DNA from: Mya arenaria | Taxonomy: Eukaryota; Mollusca; Bivalvia; Myida; Myidae | Length of the DNA: 64,000 nucleotides | Direction: 5' to 3' | NCBI RefSeq assembly: GCF_026914265.1 | Contig: NC_069122.1 | Coordinates: forward strand, 38,367,473-38,431,472 | Shown here: piece after piece, positions 1-12,200 of the stretch | Layout of the letters: the number at the start of each line of letters is the position of its first letter | Position numbering within the stretch: the first letter of the stretch is position 1 | Position numbers and translations under genes: made by a program | Notes under the pieces: generated by a model | Seen by the model: the letters and a program-made list of their open reading frames with translations, nothing else | Databases searched by the model: none | What the model was told of the DNA's origin: nothing

Positions 1-177
1 GTGTACCTAGCACCTAAATTCCTATTTTGGATTGAAGAATGATTGTAAACTGAAAATTAAAAATGTATAAATCTTTGAAGTCTTTTGACACTAGCGTAGT
101 TCTTTAGAAGGCGCCGGAATGATTAAATCGCTCTCGTAATCACTATTCAAACAAATATATTGTCGTTGGTTTTGTAG
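1..177 (+). other. 5' flank / intron upstream of first visible IFI44-like exon
   Basis: No coding sequence seen. The segment ends in a TTTTGTAG splice acceptor at 171-177, so it is read as an intron of IFI44-like copy A whose 5' exons (TLDc domain, by analogy with copy B) lie before the window. The 18-mer GTGTACCTAGCACCTAAA at positions 1-18 recurs at 983-1000. Confidence 0.6.
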
Positions 178-2470
178 TTGCTTGAGAGTTTGAAAGAAGA
201 GGTAAAAGGCATCCAACCACCAGAAGAACTTGACGTGCCACATTTCAACATTCTATTGATTGGGCCCTTAGGCTCGGGTAAATCGAGCTTCTGTAATTTG
301 GTGTCATCTGTTTTTCGGGGGAGAATATCACACCGTGCAAGAGTTGGTGGAGACTCGGACATCAGTACAACAACCATGGTAAGACTTCCTTGATCAAGAC
401 TGCGTTGGAAAGGTTTAATATATATATATCCATATGCAATAAAAGAAACGAACATAACATATATTTACTTCGTATTGTGTCAGAAAGGATGCCATTTAAG
501 AACGTTGAACGTTTAAATTACTGTATTATATATCCAATGCATAATGATATTAATGTTGATGAATCCACACACCCCTGCCCTTTTAGAGAAAGCGGAAATA
601 AGTGGCGTTTAAGACAGAACTATTGGCTCAAAATGAACGAACGTTAGGGAAACGTATTTTTGTAAATGGTAAAGGAATATTCTTTCTTCATACTACTTTT
701 ATGGCATATAATATTTGTTTTAAACGTAAATCGTGAATGAAATCCGGAGCGATTCTTCAAACGGATTTTGTACGGTCCCATGCGATAGTCAAATTGTTCA
801 CATTTATTGAATGGCTTGTCGGTCAAGCCCATTTCCTGAAAGACCAGTGAACCAATGCACGAGGTCGAAAGGCCGAGGGCAACAGTTTTCTTGGTCCTTC
901 CCCGACTATTCTTTACTTCAGAAATATGTATTTAAGTTTTCACAATAACAGTTGATCATACAAAGCCAGGGTGTGGTTCAAAGTGTACCTAGCACCTAAA
1001 CAATTATACCTTATCTTGTTACTGGGTAAAATGTAAATAAACACCAGTTTCGTCAAATTAAGAAAACGCCTCGTTATATTGAAGCACATGTCTTTTTGAA
1101 ATTAAAATGTTCCAAACAAAAATATTAGTATTACTTACATAAACGTTAAAGATACACACAAAGGTGTGTTTTTTCTGGATCATACGTTTTCTTTAAATCA
1201 AAAGTAATTGAATATACTTTCTGTTCATGTTTCTCCTTTAAATGTATTACTAATTTAGCAAAATGAAAGATAATAAAATAACCCAAAAGAAAAGATTGTC
1301 CAAAACAATTTTGCACATTCAACCAACTAAAGGGAACTATCGACCATATTCGTTGAAGTAAAATAAATAAATGATTTAATAGCATTATCATGTTCAACTC
1401 ATTTGACTTTAATGATAATTACGAGAAATGCATTTATACAAAAGTCAAAGCGAAAATTTGGCCCTTTATAACTGGATATTTTGTGGCCACGTAGCTATTA
1501 ATTAAAAAACGTATAACTTGAAGACCATTCAATGTATAAATAACTATGAAGGGACTAGAATAACTAGATTTAGGTTTTCTATGAACGAGTTCTAAGTACT
1601 TAGTACGTTGGAAGCAGAGAAGTTGTAAAATTTCGCACTGCACTATACGAAACAATACCAACAGGTTAGGGCTAACCATACAAATAAAGTTGATACTGAA
1701 ATTTAAAAAAAAACATGACTCTTGTAGGTGTATGATTTAGGCCAATGCAAAAACATTTCTTTTCAGCGTATATGGATGTTCATGTTTAATTCATTTTACT
1801 TTTATGACCTACACAAAAAAGCCATATGATTTAGGAACATATAAAAACATATTAGCCTTCATAAAAAACCTGCGAGCCTATCCGCCGGTCTACCTGCCTA
1901 ACTGTATACTGTCCTCTCTGTCTGTCTGTCCTCCTGTCTTTTGGTTTGTGTATATGTTTGTGTGTCTGCCTTTTTATCTGCTTGACTGTCTGTGTATATG
2001 ACTGACTATCGGTATTTATGGGCATTTATCTGGCTTTTGCTTAAATGTTTGTCTGTCAATATGTCTGTCTGTCCGCCCGTCCGTCTGCATGTATGTCTAT
2101 GACTATATTATGCTCACTAAACATACAACGTACAAAAAGGTTAACAGTTTTACCCGAACTAAATTATATAATTATCCGACCTATGAAATACAATTTTAGT
2201 TTACACCATACACGTTTGGGGACAAAGCCAGTCTTCAGCTCTATGACACGAGAGGCTTAGCGGAGACGGACACATTGGACCTTACGCAATGCAATCACAT
2301 GTTGGAAGGTAACGTTCCGGACTTTTATGAGGTAAGCAAACAAATTTTAAAGGGTAACAGTCAGTAACTTTGACAACAGACAATGTCATTTCGTTCAGGA
2401 GAACTTAAAAATATTAGCATTATCATTATTATTAGTAGTAGTTGTTGTGGTGGTGGTGGTGGTGGTGGTG

Positions 2471-2542
<72 letters not shown>

Positions 2543-4286
2543 AACATACTTTCATTCATTTAATAAATGGAGGATTGGTAATTTGGTCATACATGCATGC
2601 CCTTGTCATGCATGCATGCCCTGTTTAATTTAAACATGTTTTCGTACATTAACGGTTATTATTATGAACATAGATTTATTAATAAATGTTTATTGACAAA
2701 TACTTATAAAATATTTGCACTAAAAGCGAGTGAATAATAAACTATAGAAAAAGAAGAGGGTGTCGGCGGACTGGTAGCGGCGTAGAAAAACCCTCTATCC
2801 AAAAAATGTGTATTTAGAAAAAGAAGACACTCATAAAACTCCAAAAATAGGCATAAGAGAAACAGATGAGTGTTTATATCAGTGCTTCGCCACTGCTGTT
2901 TCTCAGATAACAATGTATGACACAATCAATGTTGAAAAGTCATGGCCATTATGGTGCCTTGATAACTCTTTTTGAGGCAAAGTTTAATGATTGAATTTGA
3001 ATAAAGAGATTGCAAGAACAATCAAAATAGTATCATTTCTATCTAGATGGCATCGACGAGCCTGATATCAAATGACGATGCGGATTTTCAGCATTGGCCA
3101 AAGTTGAGCAACAAAACGCACTGTGTTGTATTTGTTCTGGACGGTTCGACAGTGGACGACATTTCAACGCCTATGCTGCACAAATTGAAAACGTATCGGA
3201 ATCTGTTGAACAGAAAAGGTAAGGTATCTAACTCAGTAATTCGGATCATTAGCCATATTGTTTAACATGTATGTATGAATCGCAACGCTTTTTCAATGTA
3301 CTTTAAAAGTGTCTGTCCAGTTGTCTCATCACACGAGGGATTCTCATCACACAAGGGATAAACGCGTTTAGCTACAATGGTTTAAAATGTAGATTCATGA
3401 CGACATTATTGTTTCAAGCTACGAGGCGATAATCCCATCATGTATCGGTTAATTTTGTTGTCATGAATGTGATGTCTGATTTGATGTATATATTTGTGTT
3501 TGTGGTATCTATACGTTTGGGTTACTAGTTCATTGTCATTTGGTGCCATTGTCTTTTGTCTCTAAACAGTGTTTATATTTGAATTTCCGACTACTGGGAT
3601 TTCCGATTACAGAAGCATCTTAAAGTAAAATGTTACCCTTACCTTAAATTCAACAATTTCCTTTGCTGTTTTGTTTTAATGGAAGAAATATTATGCTGTA
3701 GTTAGTGTATTTTCTGCAATTAAAATATAGACACTTAAGTTTTTTAGAAATAAAAACCTCAGTTTAAAGATATAGATTTTTAAAGAATTAAAACTATTTT
3801 AAATTTTCGACTAAAAAATGATAAACATGTCTTAAGATGCTTCTGTAAAACGGGCCCTGGTCTTGTGTCTGTACTTTTGATTGTATGATTTATTATATAT
3901 CTGAGTCTGAAAAATATATTATTTGAACAATCCTTCAACCTTTCAGAGATACCTCAAGCCGTCTTAGTCACAAAGATTGACAAACTCTGCGATAAAACGG
4001 ATGCTAATGTAAGTAGCACATTCCTCAGCCAAACGGTCAAAGAGGTAGTCGAAAAAGTATCAGAGCTGTTCAAAATACCACGGAACAATATTTGGCCAAT
4101 TAAAAATTATGAAGAGGAAGTGGAAAGCGATGAGAACATCAACATTCTTGCTTGCTTGCTGTCCGACAGATCCTGTTCTTTGCAGAGGATTATCTGGAAA
4201 ATATGAATGTGAAACAAAGTAGGAGAGTTCAGAGAGGAAAGACAAAGCAGGCTGAAGGTGAAGCGTTCGGGTCAGACACTGCTTAA
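178..4286 (+). CDS. IFI44L-like: Interferon-induced protein 44-like GTPase, copy A (5' partial, 3' frameshifted)
   Basis: This is the GTPase half of an IFI44/IFI44L-family protein; family members are interferon- or infection-inducible in vertebrates and expanded in bivalves. Exons are 178-378, 2200-2331, 3047-3218 and 3947-4206/4286, all with AG/GT borders and matching phases (0, 0, 1). GTPase motifs seen are the P-loop GPLGSGKS, the G3 motif YDTRG and the G4 motif TKID. It is very close to copy B at 9201-12980 (same exon sizes 201, 132 and 172 nt), so the pair is a tandem duplication. In the last exon the run CTTGCTTGCTTGCTG (about 4147-4161) is 1 nt shorter than in copy B. The open frame therefore ends at TGA 4204-4206, and about 27 C-terminal codons are out of frame up to the ancestral stop at 4284-4286. 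The upstream TLDc exon is outside the window. It could be a recent pseudogene, a functional truncated allele or an assembly error. Confidence 0.85.
1905..2095. repeat. CTGT-rich low-complexity tract in copy A intron
   Basis: Irregular runs of TGTCTGTC/CTGCC/CCGT fill this stretch. It is a pyrimidine-biased simple-sequence region, not coding. Confidence 0.6.
2433..2542. repeat. Compound trinucleotide microsatellite (TGG)n(TAG)n
   Basis: About a dozen GGT/TGG units are followed by more than 20 TAG units with no interruptions. It lies about 100 nt into the intron that follows exon 2200-2331. Poly-Leu and poly-Ser open frames here are artefacts of the repeat. Confidence 0.95.
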
Positions 4287-6735
4287 AACATATAATGATA
4301 TGTTTTTCAGAAACTGAATTTGTGTGGAACGTCGATATCAACTACGCATGCCAAGTTCTCAGATAATTAACTATACTAAAATTGTATAGCCGCAGTCTTA
4401 ACAACGATATCGCCATCGTAAATGTGTATGATATGACTAAAGAATGACATATTATATATGCGATCGACTATTCCGTTTAATTTAAAACATCATTCATAAT
4501 GCGTGTGTCCTTGAATTTTTGTTTGTTAAAATGTGTCCACATATTATTGCTAACAATCCTTGTAGATATCTTGGTACATTATGTTAAACTATACTTGTTT
4601 AAGATATTACCCATGCCAAAAAGTAGTATGTTAAAGGTGATGTGAAAATACAGTATGTCTTTAAAAGCATTTGTCATGTGTGCAAAACGAATCCAGATAA
4701 TTAAATCACTTTGAAATAAAATCTAAGTTAAAACTTTTAATGAAATCAGTTAGATACCTAATGAAATGATCGCAATATTATAAAATTATATTAGAGCAAG
4801 CATGGTACGAGGTTTTTGGTATTACGAAATGGCGAAAAATAACACGACCCATGCCTGAACAAAAACTTCACTTCATCAACATAGCATTTATATAGGAATG
4901 GTTATTAATTATTGCATAAAATGTGTGTTTTCGGTCCGTTATCGTGGTGTGTTAAAACGCAAAACCTCTGGCGTTGTCGGTAGAAAACGTGCATTATTCA
5001 GTCAATTCACGTGCCGTTAATGACCGGCTTTTGGTTTTACATATGCGCTTCCAGGGCTAGCATCATAACAATGGCAACTGAGCGACCTGGTTTCTGACCG
5101 AAAGTGTGTCAACGATGCCAACTTTTGCACAAAAACAAATTTCAGCATATATAGCTGTATACAAACATCAACAAATTAAAGAAACAGCATTATAAGTTGT
5201 TGTTTATCTCCTACATTAACATACCAATGCACATACATTTAGTCATGTTAAAAACATCATTTTAACTTTATGTTTGGTACGTGTTAGTAACATATTTATA
5301 TTTTATAAGATATATATATGTACTGTGTTGTTTGTGGAGTTTTGTGCTTTTGTTCTATGTTTGTTGTTTGCAATTATTAGTGTTTACCCTGTGCCATTAA
5401 ACTGGGTCCATGTTTATACGTTTTGGCTACTGGGCTTGTAAATGAAATAAGTATGTTTGTAGTGCACAGTCAGTTTATGTCGCTTTATGTTGCTAATTTA
5501 TTACACACGCATGTTTGCATGTCGTGACTGATATAGATAATAACAACTACACATGGATTTGTGTTACATGAGAGTACCAATAGCTTATGCAAACGTATTA
5601 TTGTATTATTAAAAAATAGAATTGATTGCCATTCACATATTAAAAACTAAATTGATAAAATACTATAAACACTGCATTTTCCAACCATATCTGCATCTCG
5701 TTGCTCGGTTGAGACGTTACGTAGATGTAGCGCCGGATTTCTTATAATTAAGCACGGGTTGGGAATGTACTGCATTGATGCGCATGAACTTCTGGTGATG
5801 TTTGTTGTCATCCTAGATTTTATTGACTTTCGAGATGTTTGTTATGTATTGTGAATGACGTTTACAATAAGCTGTGGATACCTGTACGTGCCAATATACG
5901 ATTTCTGTTTTAGCTTTGTAGCGACTGTCAACTGTGGGGAAACCGGCTTTCAAGAGCTCGACATCATTGTATAACTCACTATCGTATGCATTGAACTGCC
6001 TATTTCATATTAAATACAAAACATTCACCAGCGTTTGTGTTGAATGATCATGGCTCAAATATCCCAAAAGTACTTTGTTAGTGGTCAACCTCAATCTGAA
6101 CTAGTTTCATTGTAGAAACGCATAGCATGATTCAAAATTAATAATGTTTTGCTCTTTTTGAAACCGCATAATGTCATATATGATATCGATTAAAAAAATT
6201 AGTCAACATTTTTTAGAAACATAATTCTGGAGGAAAAATGGTACTTGAGTTTTATTTACTGTTTTGAGTTTTTACTAAAGTACATTTTGTGCTCTCAAAA
6301 CAAGTTTCTTTAGAATATTGAGCAATGATGTTTATTAGCAGAATGCATAAGAGAATGCCCTTTAAAAATAGTAATTTTTAATTATGCGATACCGTCATGT
6401 AGAAAAACTTTGTTGACCTAACGAATGAGAAAATACTTTAGCATTTTCTAGATATTTGCATTAATATGTTTCCGATCCCTATCATGCAAGTGCAGTTAAT
6501 TGATATATCATAGTATACAACACTAATATTTATATTGAGGCATTTTTTTTTTACTTCAGTTCATCTTATACTTATGTTTTGACAAATACCCTTTCATATT
6601 TATTTTGTAGGCAATTTTATTGTTGTAAAACCAAGCCCAAATAATTCGTCGGTTCGATTCCCATCAACGATGGGTTTTCTCCAAATATCAAGTGAGTGGT
6701 TTTCACGGAAAAATCAAACCCGAGAGTGAATCATA
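4287..6735. other. Intergenic DNA between IFI44-like copies, proximal part
   Basis: No gene seen. AT-rich. It contains a dispersed repeat around 5370-5440 with the core GTTTACCCTGTGCCATTAAA followed by TTTTGGCTACTGGGCTTG. The same repeat returns near 8870 and, more diverged, near 12490. Confidence 0.6.
5366..5445 (+). repeat. Dispersed repeat (GTGTTTACCCTGTGCCATT family), copy 1
   Basis: Shares the core GTGTTTACCCTGTGCCATT and the trailing TTTTGGCTAC with 8868-8945, in the same orientation. No coding potential and no clear class. Confidence 0.6.
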
Positions 6736-7960
6736 GTATACAGAATGTACGTGAAGTAAACGGCCTAGCGGCGTGAAGTTAGCGGCCAAGCGGCCTAGAG
6801 GCGTGAAGTTCGCAGCCTAGCGGCGTGAAGTTGGCGGCCTTGCGGCCTATATTTTTCTATATTTTAAGCAATTGATCATGCGTTTTTTGGAAAACAATGA
6901 TGAATCAATGTTTTTTTTTATTCATACATTAGCATTGCGGCCTTCAATAGTTTCCTATTCAGAGCATTTATATATGGGTTTTCTGTTTTAATGCACAAAT
7001 TATCAATCTGAAGCGATTATCAACATTATTTCCAAAATGTCGATCAAGCAATTCAGCGGCCTAGCGGCGTGAAGTAAGCGGCCTGGCGACCAAGCGGCCT
7101 AAAATGATATCCTATTTCAAAACATGTATACATGCCTTTTCTTCTTTAACAATGATATATTAATTGTTTGTATGCACACATTATCACTCTGATGCGATCA
7201 TCAACATTTTTTTTCAACAACGTCGAGCGGTGAGCTATTTCAAAGCATGTAAACATGCCTGTTCTTATAAAACAATGATCTATTTACTGTTTTTGCACAA
7301 AGTATCACTATGAAGCGATTATCAACTTTTTTGGAAAAAAAGTCCATCAAGCACTTCAGCGGCCTAGCGGCGTTAAATTAGCGACCTAGCTGCCTAGCGG
7401 CCTTAAATGGTTTCCTATTTTAAAGTATGTATACATGCCTTTTAGTCTTTAACTATGATATATATGTTCTGTTTTTGTGCACAAATTATCACTATGAAGC
7501 GATGTTCTACTTTTTTTTTTTCAAAAAAGTCGATCAAGCACTTCAACGGCCTAGCGGCATGAAGTTAGTGGCCCAGCGGCCTGGCGGCCTAAATTGGTTT
7601 CCTATTTCAAAGTATGAATACATGCCTTTTCTTCGTAAACAATTATATAATCACTGTTGTATGCACAAATTATCACTCTGAAGCGATTTTTTTCAGCTAA
7701 TTTATCATTGTTTTAGAATAAAAAGGCATATAAAAATGCTCTGATTTAGAATAGAAAACAATTTAAGGCCGCTATGTAAATGTATGAATGAAAAACATGT
7801 ATTTATCATTTTTTTCCAAAACAAAAACGCATAAACAATTGTTTTGAAATTGAGAAAAATTAAGGCCGCTATGCCGCTAGTCCACCAGCTTCAAGCCGCT
7901 AGGCCGGTAGGCCGCTTACTTTACGCCGCTAGGCCGCTAACACATTTTCATGTATACAGA
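6736..7960. mobile_element. Foldback / Mutator-like non-autonomous element with 9-bp TSD
   Basis: The element body is 6745-7951 (1,207 bp), flanked by the perfect direct repeat GTATACAGA at 6736-6744 and 7952-7960. Its two ends are long inverted repeats of roughly 250-280 bp: 6745 to about 7018 matches the reverse complement of about 7668-7951, including the shared motifs GCGGCCTAGCGGCG, ATGCGTTTTT and TCTGAAGCGATT. The centre is a degenerate ~183-bp tandem repeat with TATCACTNTGAAGCGAT at about 6998, 7179, 7301, 7485 and 7668. It carries no transposase. Long terminal inverted repeats plus a 9-bp duplication are typical of MULE/foldback elements; that class assignment is inference. Confidence 0.8.
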
Positions 7961-9200
7961 GCTGTATTCAAAATCTTGCATAAATCAATAAATAGAAACT
8001 AAAGGAAAAGTTTAACTCGAGGATTCTCCAATCAATTTTATTTTCTGCTTGCTAAGATTATAAACATTTGAGATAATGAATGAACTACATGATATCTATT
8101 AAAGTATTAATCCACGCTGACAGTTCTTATTCAAATAATAATCAATTACGACTTTGCACATATACACGATAGTATGTTTAATCTGTATATGCATTCAAAT
8201 TTTGAGGAAAAAGAATTGTCTGAATGGGGGAATGTATCTATTTTCTTTTCTGTCAAGTTGAAATATTGAAATATTTTAAAATCGATGAAACGGAACGGGT
8301 GTAAAAAATAAAGCACTCGGCGCATAACATTTCAACGATTTATTTCCAAAATAAAAAAGTGTTCAACGCATCTTGTCATAGTAGACAATTCCCTATTCAT
8401 GAATGAAAATAATTCAACTAAATATAAACAACAAGCACATATGGTACTGGCAAATTGGTCGATGTTAAATTAGTGATGTACCCCTGCGAAATAATTTGTG
8501 ATGCTCCATGGCTCTCATGGTTAACGTAACTGACTAAATATCAGCCGTGGTTAAATGAAATTATTCCAATCTCGCCCTTGCGACTTATATCTGTTGGGGT
8601 TTTTTCCTGTTGAATTGCGCCATAAGTTATCAAGCATTTTTACCATAAAGGCGGATATGTTCGAACCAGCTTAGGTTCAGCTGAAAAACTTTCCATAATA
8701 CAATGATATAATCATCAAACCCCCAGTAAATTCACATTTTACTGACCGTTCCAAGGCGGTACCTAACAATCCTGATTTTATATGGTATATATGCACAGCG
8801 TTATTTGGGGAGTTTTGTGATGTTGTTCGATGTTTCTTGTATGTGATTTTTGTTTTTGTGTTCTATGTCTTTGGTGTTTACCCTGTGCCATTAAACGGGA
8901 AATTTATGTTTAAACTTTTGGCTACCGAGCTTGTTTCTGTAGTTTTTCATATAAATATTGATCAGGGCTTAATGACGGAATATACAATATATTAAAAGTT
9001 AAAACAAATGAAAACCATTACCTGTGTAATAGTGCATGTTATCCTTATTACGTTAGAGTTGTCGTTCTTTCTTCAGTTAGAACAAGGAAGTAAATACTGT
9101 TTATTAGAGGTGTAGATTTTGAAAACATAATATTATAAAATAAGGGCTATTTAAAGAGATCGAGATTGCTTGGTTATCTTTCTGAAGTTTGAATTCAAAT
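7961..9200. other. Intergenic / 5' region of IFI44-like copy B
   Basis: No coding exon seen. It includes a second copy of the GTGTTTACCCTGTGCCATT repeat (8868-8945). Sequence just before 9201 could hold a 5' UTR exon (…TCTGAAG acceptor-like site), but this cannot be shown. Confidence 0.5.
8868..8945 (+). repeat. Dispersed repeat (GTGTTTACCCTGTGCCATT family), copy 2
   Basis: Same core as 5366-5445 in the same orientation, followed by GTAGTTTTTCATATAAATATT. That tail also follows the diverged copy at 12490-12585 in the last intron of copy B. The three copies straddle the IFI44-like duplication. Confidence 0.6.
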
Positions 9201-12200
9201 ATGGGTAAAAGTTTAACAGAAAAGGACTTTGACCAAGTTGAATCCTGGATCGGAACTGGACCCAAAGCATTCAATCTGCTGTACAGCATAGCAAGGGATG
9301 GCTGTGACGCGAAGGTGTTTCATCAGAAATGTGACAACCAAGGACCAACACTAACAGTCTTGTACAACAAGGAGGGTTCCGTGTATGGAGGGTACACAAG
9401 TGTCAGTTGGTTCACACCGACAACCACATCGAATCAAACTGACAATTCTGCATTTTTATACCAATTGTATTATTCTGGCCTGAACACGCCTAAGAAATAT
9501 TCAGTTAAAAACGGACACACAGCCATTTGTTCAGTGTCAAACTGTGGTCCTGTATTTGGAAGTAGTTCCGTGTATGACCTACACACATTTTGTGGCACCA
9601 TAGAAAAGTCTTCTTCGGGAGAATACAATCTAAATGGTGACATGCACTTCGGTAAAAATTACGACATCGCGGGAATATCATCCAAGGAAGTCAACAACGA
9701 ACACCTAAGAGTGATGGAAATGGAGGTTTATACCGCCAAAGGTTAACACTTAACTTTATATTTGAAAATATCATTTCTTGTATATTTGAAAGAGTTAAAT
9801 GCTTGTGAACGTCTGTGATATTTTCTGTCCTATTTGAAAAGTATGAACGTGTTTACTGATATTGATTGTACTGTTTCTTGCTGGTTTCGGCCAAATTTAG
9901 AAAAACATAATACATTGTTTTCCTGTTTAGGTTCATTTATGTGCAATATATATATATACTGTATTAAATTATCAACAGCTTATCAGAATAAGATTATGAA
10001 GTAAGTTTAAATGATATGGCCACGTATATAACAGTGCACAAATTAGAACGAAAAATAATATAAATCGTTAACTTTCTGTATATCGTAAGGTAGAATCAAA
10101 GTAAAATTCAAAGGTTTTTACACTTGAATATATATATATGTTTTCCTTTTAGATGGCCAAAGAAAAAAGCCGACCTTACCGACTCAATGGCGGAAAACTG
10201 CAGAATTTGGACCCACGGTATATAAAATCCGCCAGAGATGAAGAAAATTACTATCGTTATTAAGTGCCTGTTGTTTTGCTTGTTTTTATTGTTCTTCTTG
10301 CAATTAATAATTGTATTTAGAGTCAAGCAGCGTACAAACAACACAGACAGACCTCACATGCATAAAAAAATCAAATAAATGTTTGGGTAAGCGCCTTTAA
10401 ACAGTCAGCGAAACCGCAGTTCACTTTGTAATTGGTAATTGATTGACAGAGTAACTTCCAAATATGTCAGTGTCACCGCAAAGGAATGGTCAGCGTAACA
10501 GGGTTTAACTATACCAGATACATTATTGACATCAGAGTTACTTAATTTAAATAACATCAAAATGTGTTTACAAGACAGCGAGCTTTTTTATTTATGTCCT
10601 TTTAAAAGTGTGATCAGTCCGTCACATTTATGATCAGAAGTATGCAGGTGGCATTGGATATGCTACTCGGCAAATTAACATGTGCATATAATACGTATAA
10701 TGTCCTGCTCATTAAAATTTGAATCATTCTATTCTTAGTCATGTTATATTATTAATTTAACTTTTAAATGTCTGATTTAGTTTAAAGACAAGAGTGATTC
10801 AGCTTTCACAGTCCTTCATGTATGCACCGCCATGTGCATTCGTAGTCAACAATAACACATTGTTTACTTTAGATGCTGGATAGCTTAAAAGATGAAGTGA
10901 AAGGCATTCATTCCCCAGAAGGTCTCGATACTCCACATTTCAACATTCTATTGATAGGGCCTTTAGGCTCGGGTAAATCGAGCTTCTGCAATTTGGTGTC
11001 GTCTGTGTTTCGCGGACGAATATCACACCGGGCAAGAGTAGGTGGAAACTCGCAATCTAGTACAACAACTCTGGTAATTTTCAGTTATGCTTTATTTTAT
11101 GCTTGTGTCATTGTGTCTTTTGTTTTGTGTATATCATCGTATACGATCAACAAGTGCAATTACCAGCCAGATCATACTATTCACAGTGACGCTATGGATG
11201 TGCATCTTGGATCGTACAATAGCTAAATCTAAAGTATTTGTCTTTGTGCTTATATTGAATAGATCTTTTTTTAACATTTTAAACGAAAAGGCCTCAAATA
11301 TTAAGTGCAAGTGCTTAAAAATAATGATAGTGTATGGTCAAAGTTTCCAACAGTTCCAGGTACTTCATTTCGGTATTGGTCCAATTTGCATCCAATCAGA
11401 ATGCTTAAATCCCGTATCGGCCCTATGCTGAGTGTTTTCAATATTAAATAGTAAATGATTTAAGCCTCACAAAAGGAGTCTGGTTAACAAAGGTACTGTA
11501 TACATATTAACCGATCAATTAAAAATAATTTCAGTTGACGCCATACACGTTCGGGGATAAAGCCAGCCTTCAGCTCTACGACACGAGAGGAGTAGCGGAG
11601 ACGGACACATTGGACCTTCTGCAATGCAATTTCATACTTGACGGTAACGTTCCGGATTTTTATGAGATAAAATATTGAATTGATCTTAAGAAAGAAATTA
11701 ACGACAGCCATATGCGGTCAATATCTGAAGCATAACATTAATGAAATTACAGGGACAACCCCATCATATGCCGATTTCTTTGGCTCTTGAATGTTTGTGG
11801 ACACAAAGATAAGATCCGCAAATATCATCCTTTTCGCATTAAAAATTCTAGTAATTATTTTTTGTTACGGTAACTTCCTTACAGTCTATTCGAATAAAAC
11901 ATAATATAAGTAATGCATAAACCATGTACACAAACAATATGATGGACAGTGTTTTTCTTCCAGATGTCACCAAGCCATCTCTTAAAAAGTAACGACGCCG
12001 AGTTTCGGTATACACCCGCTTTGAAAAATGAGACCCACTGCGCTGTGTTTGTTCTAGATGGATCCACTGTTGGTGCTATGCCCAAACCAATGCTGCAGAA
12101 ACTTTTGTCTTACAGGGATCTGTTGAACAGAAAAGGTGAAAGCAATATGTAGTTTGCACTTGTTGTATACACCATTGTTAGTAATCTAGAACAATTTCAC

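Noticed and set aside
2361..2628. Poly-Leu / poly-Ser-Gly open frames
   Set aside because: They are translations of the (TGG)n(TAG)n microsatellite on either strand and lie in an intron.
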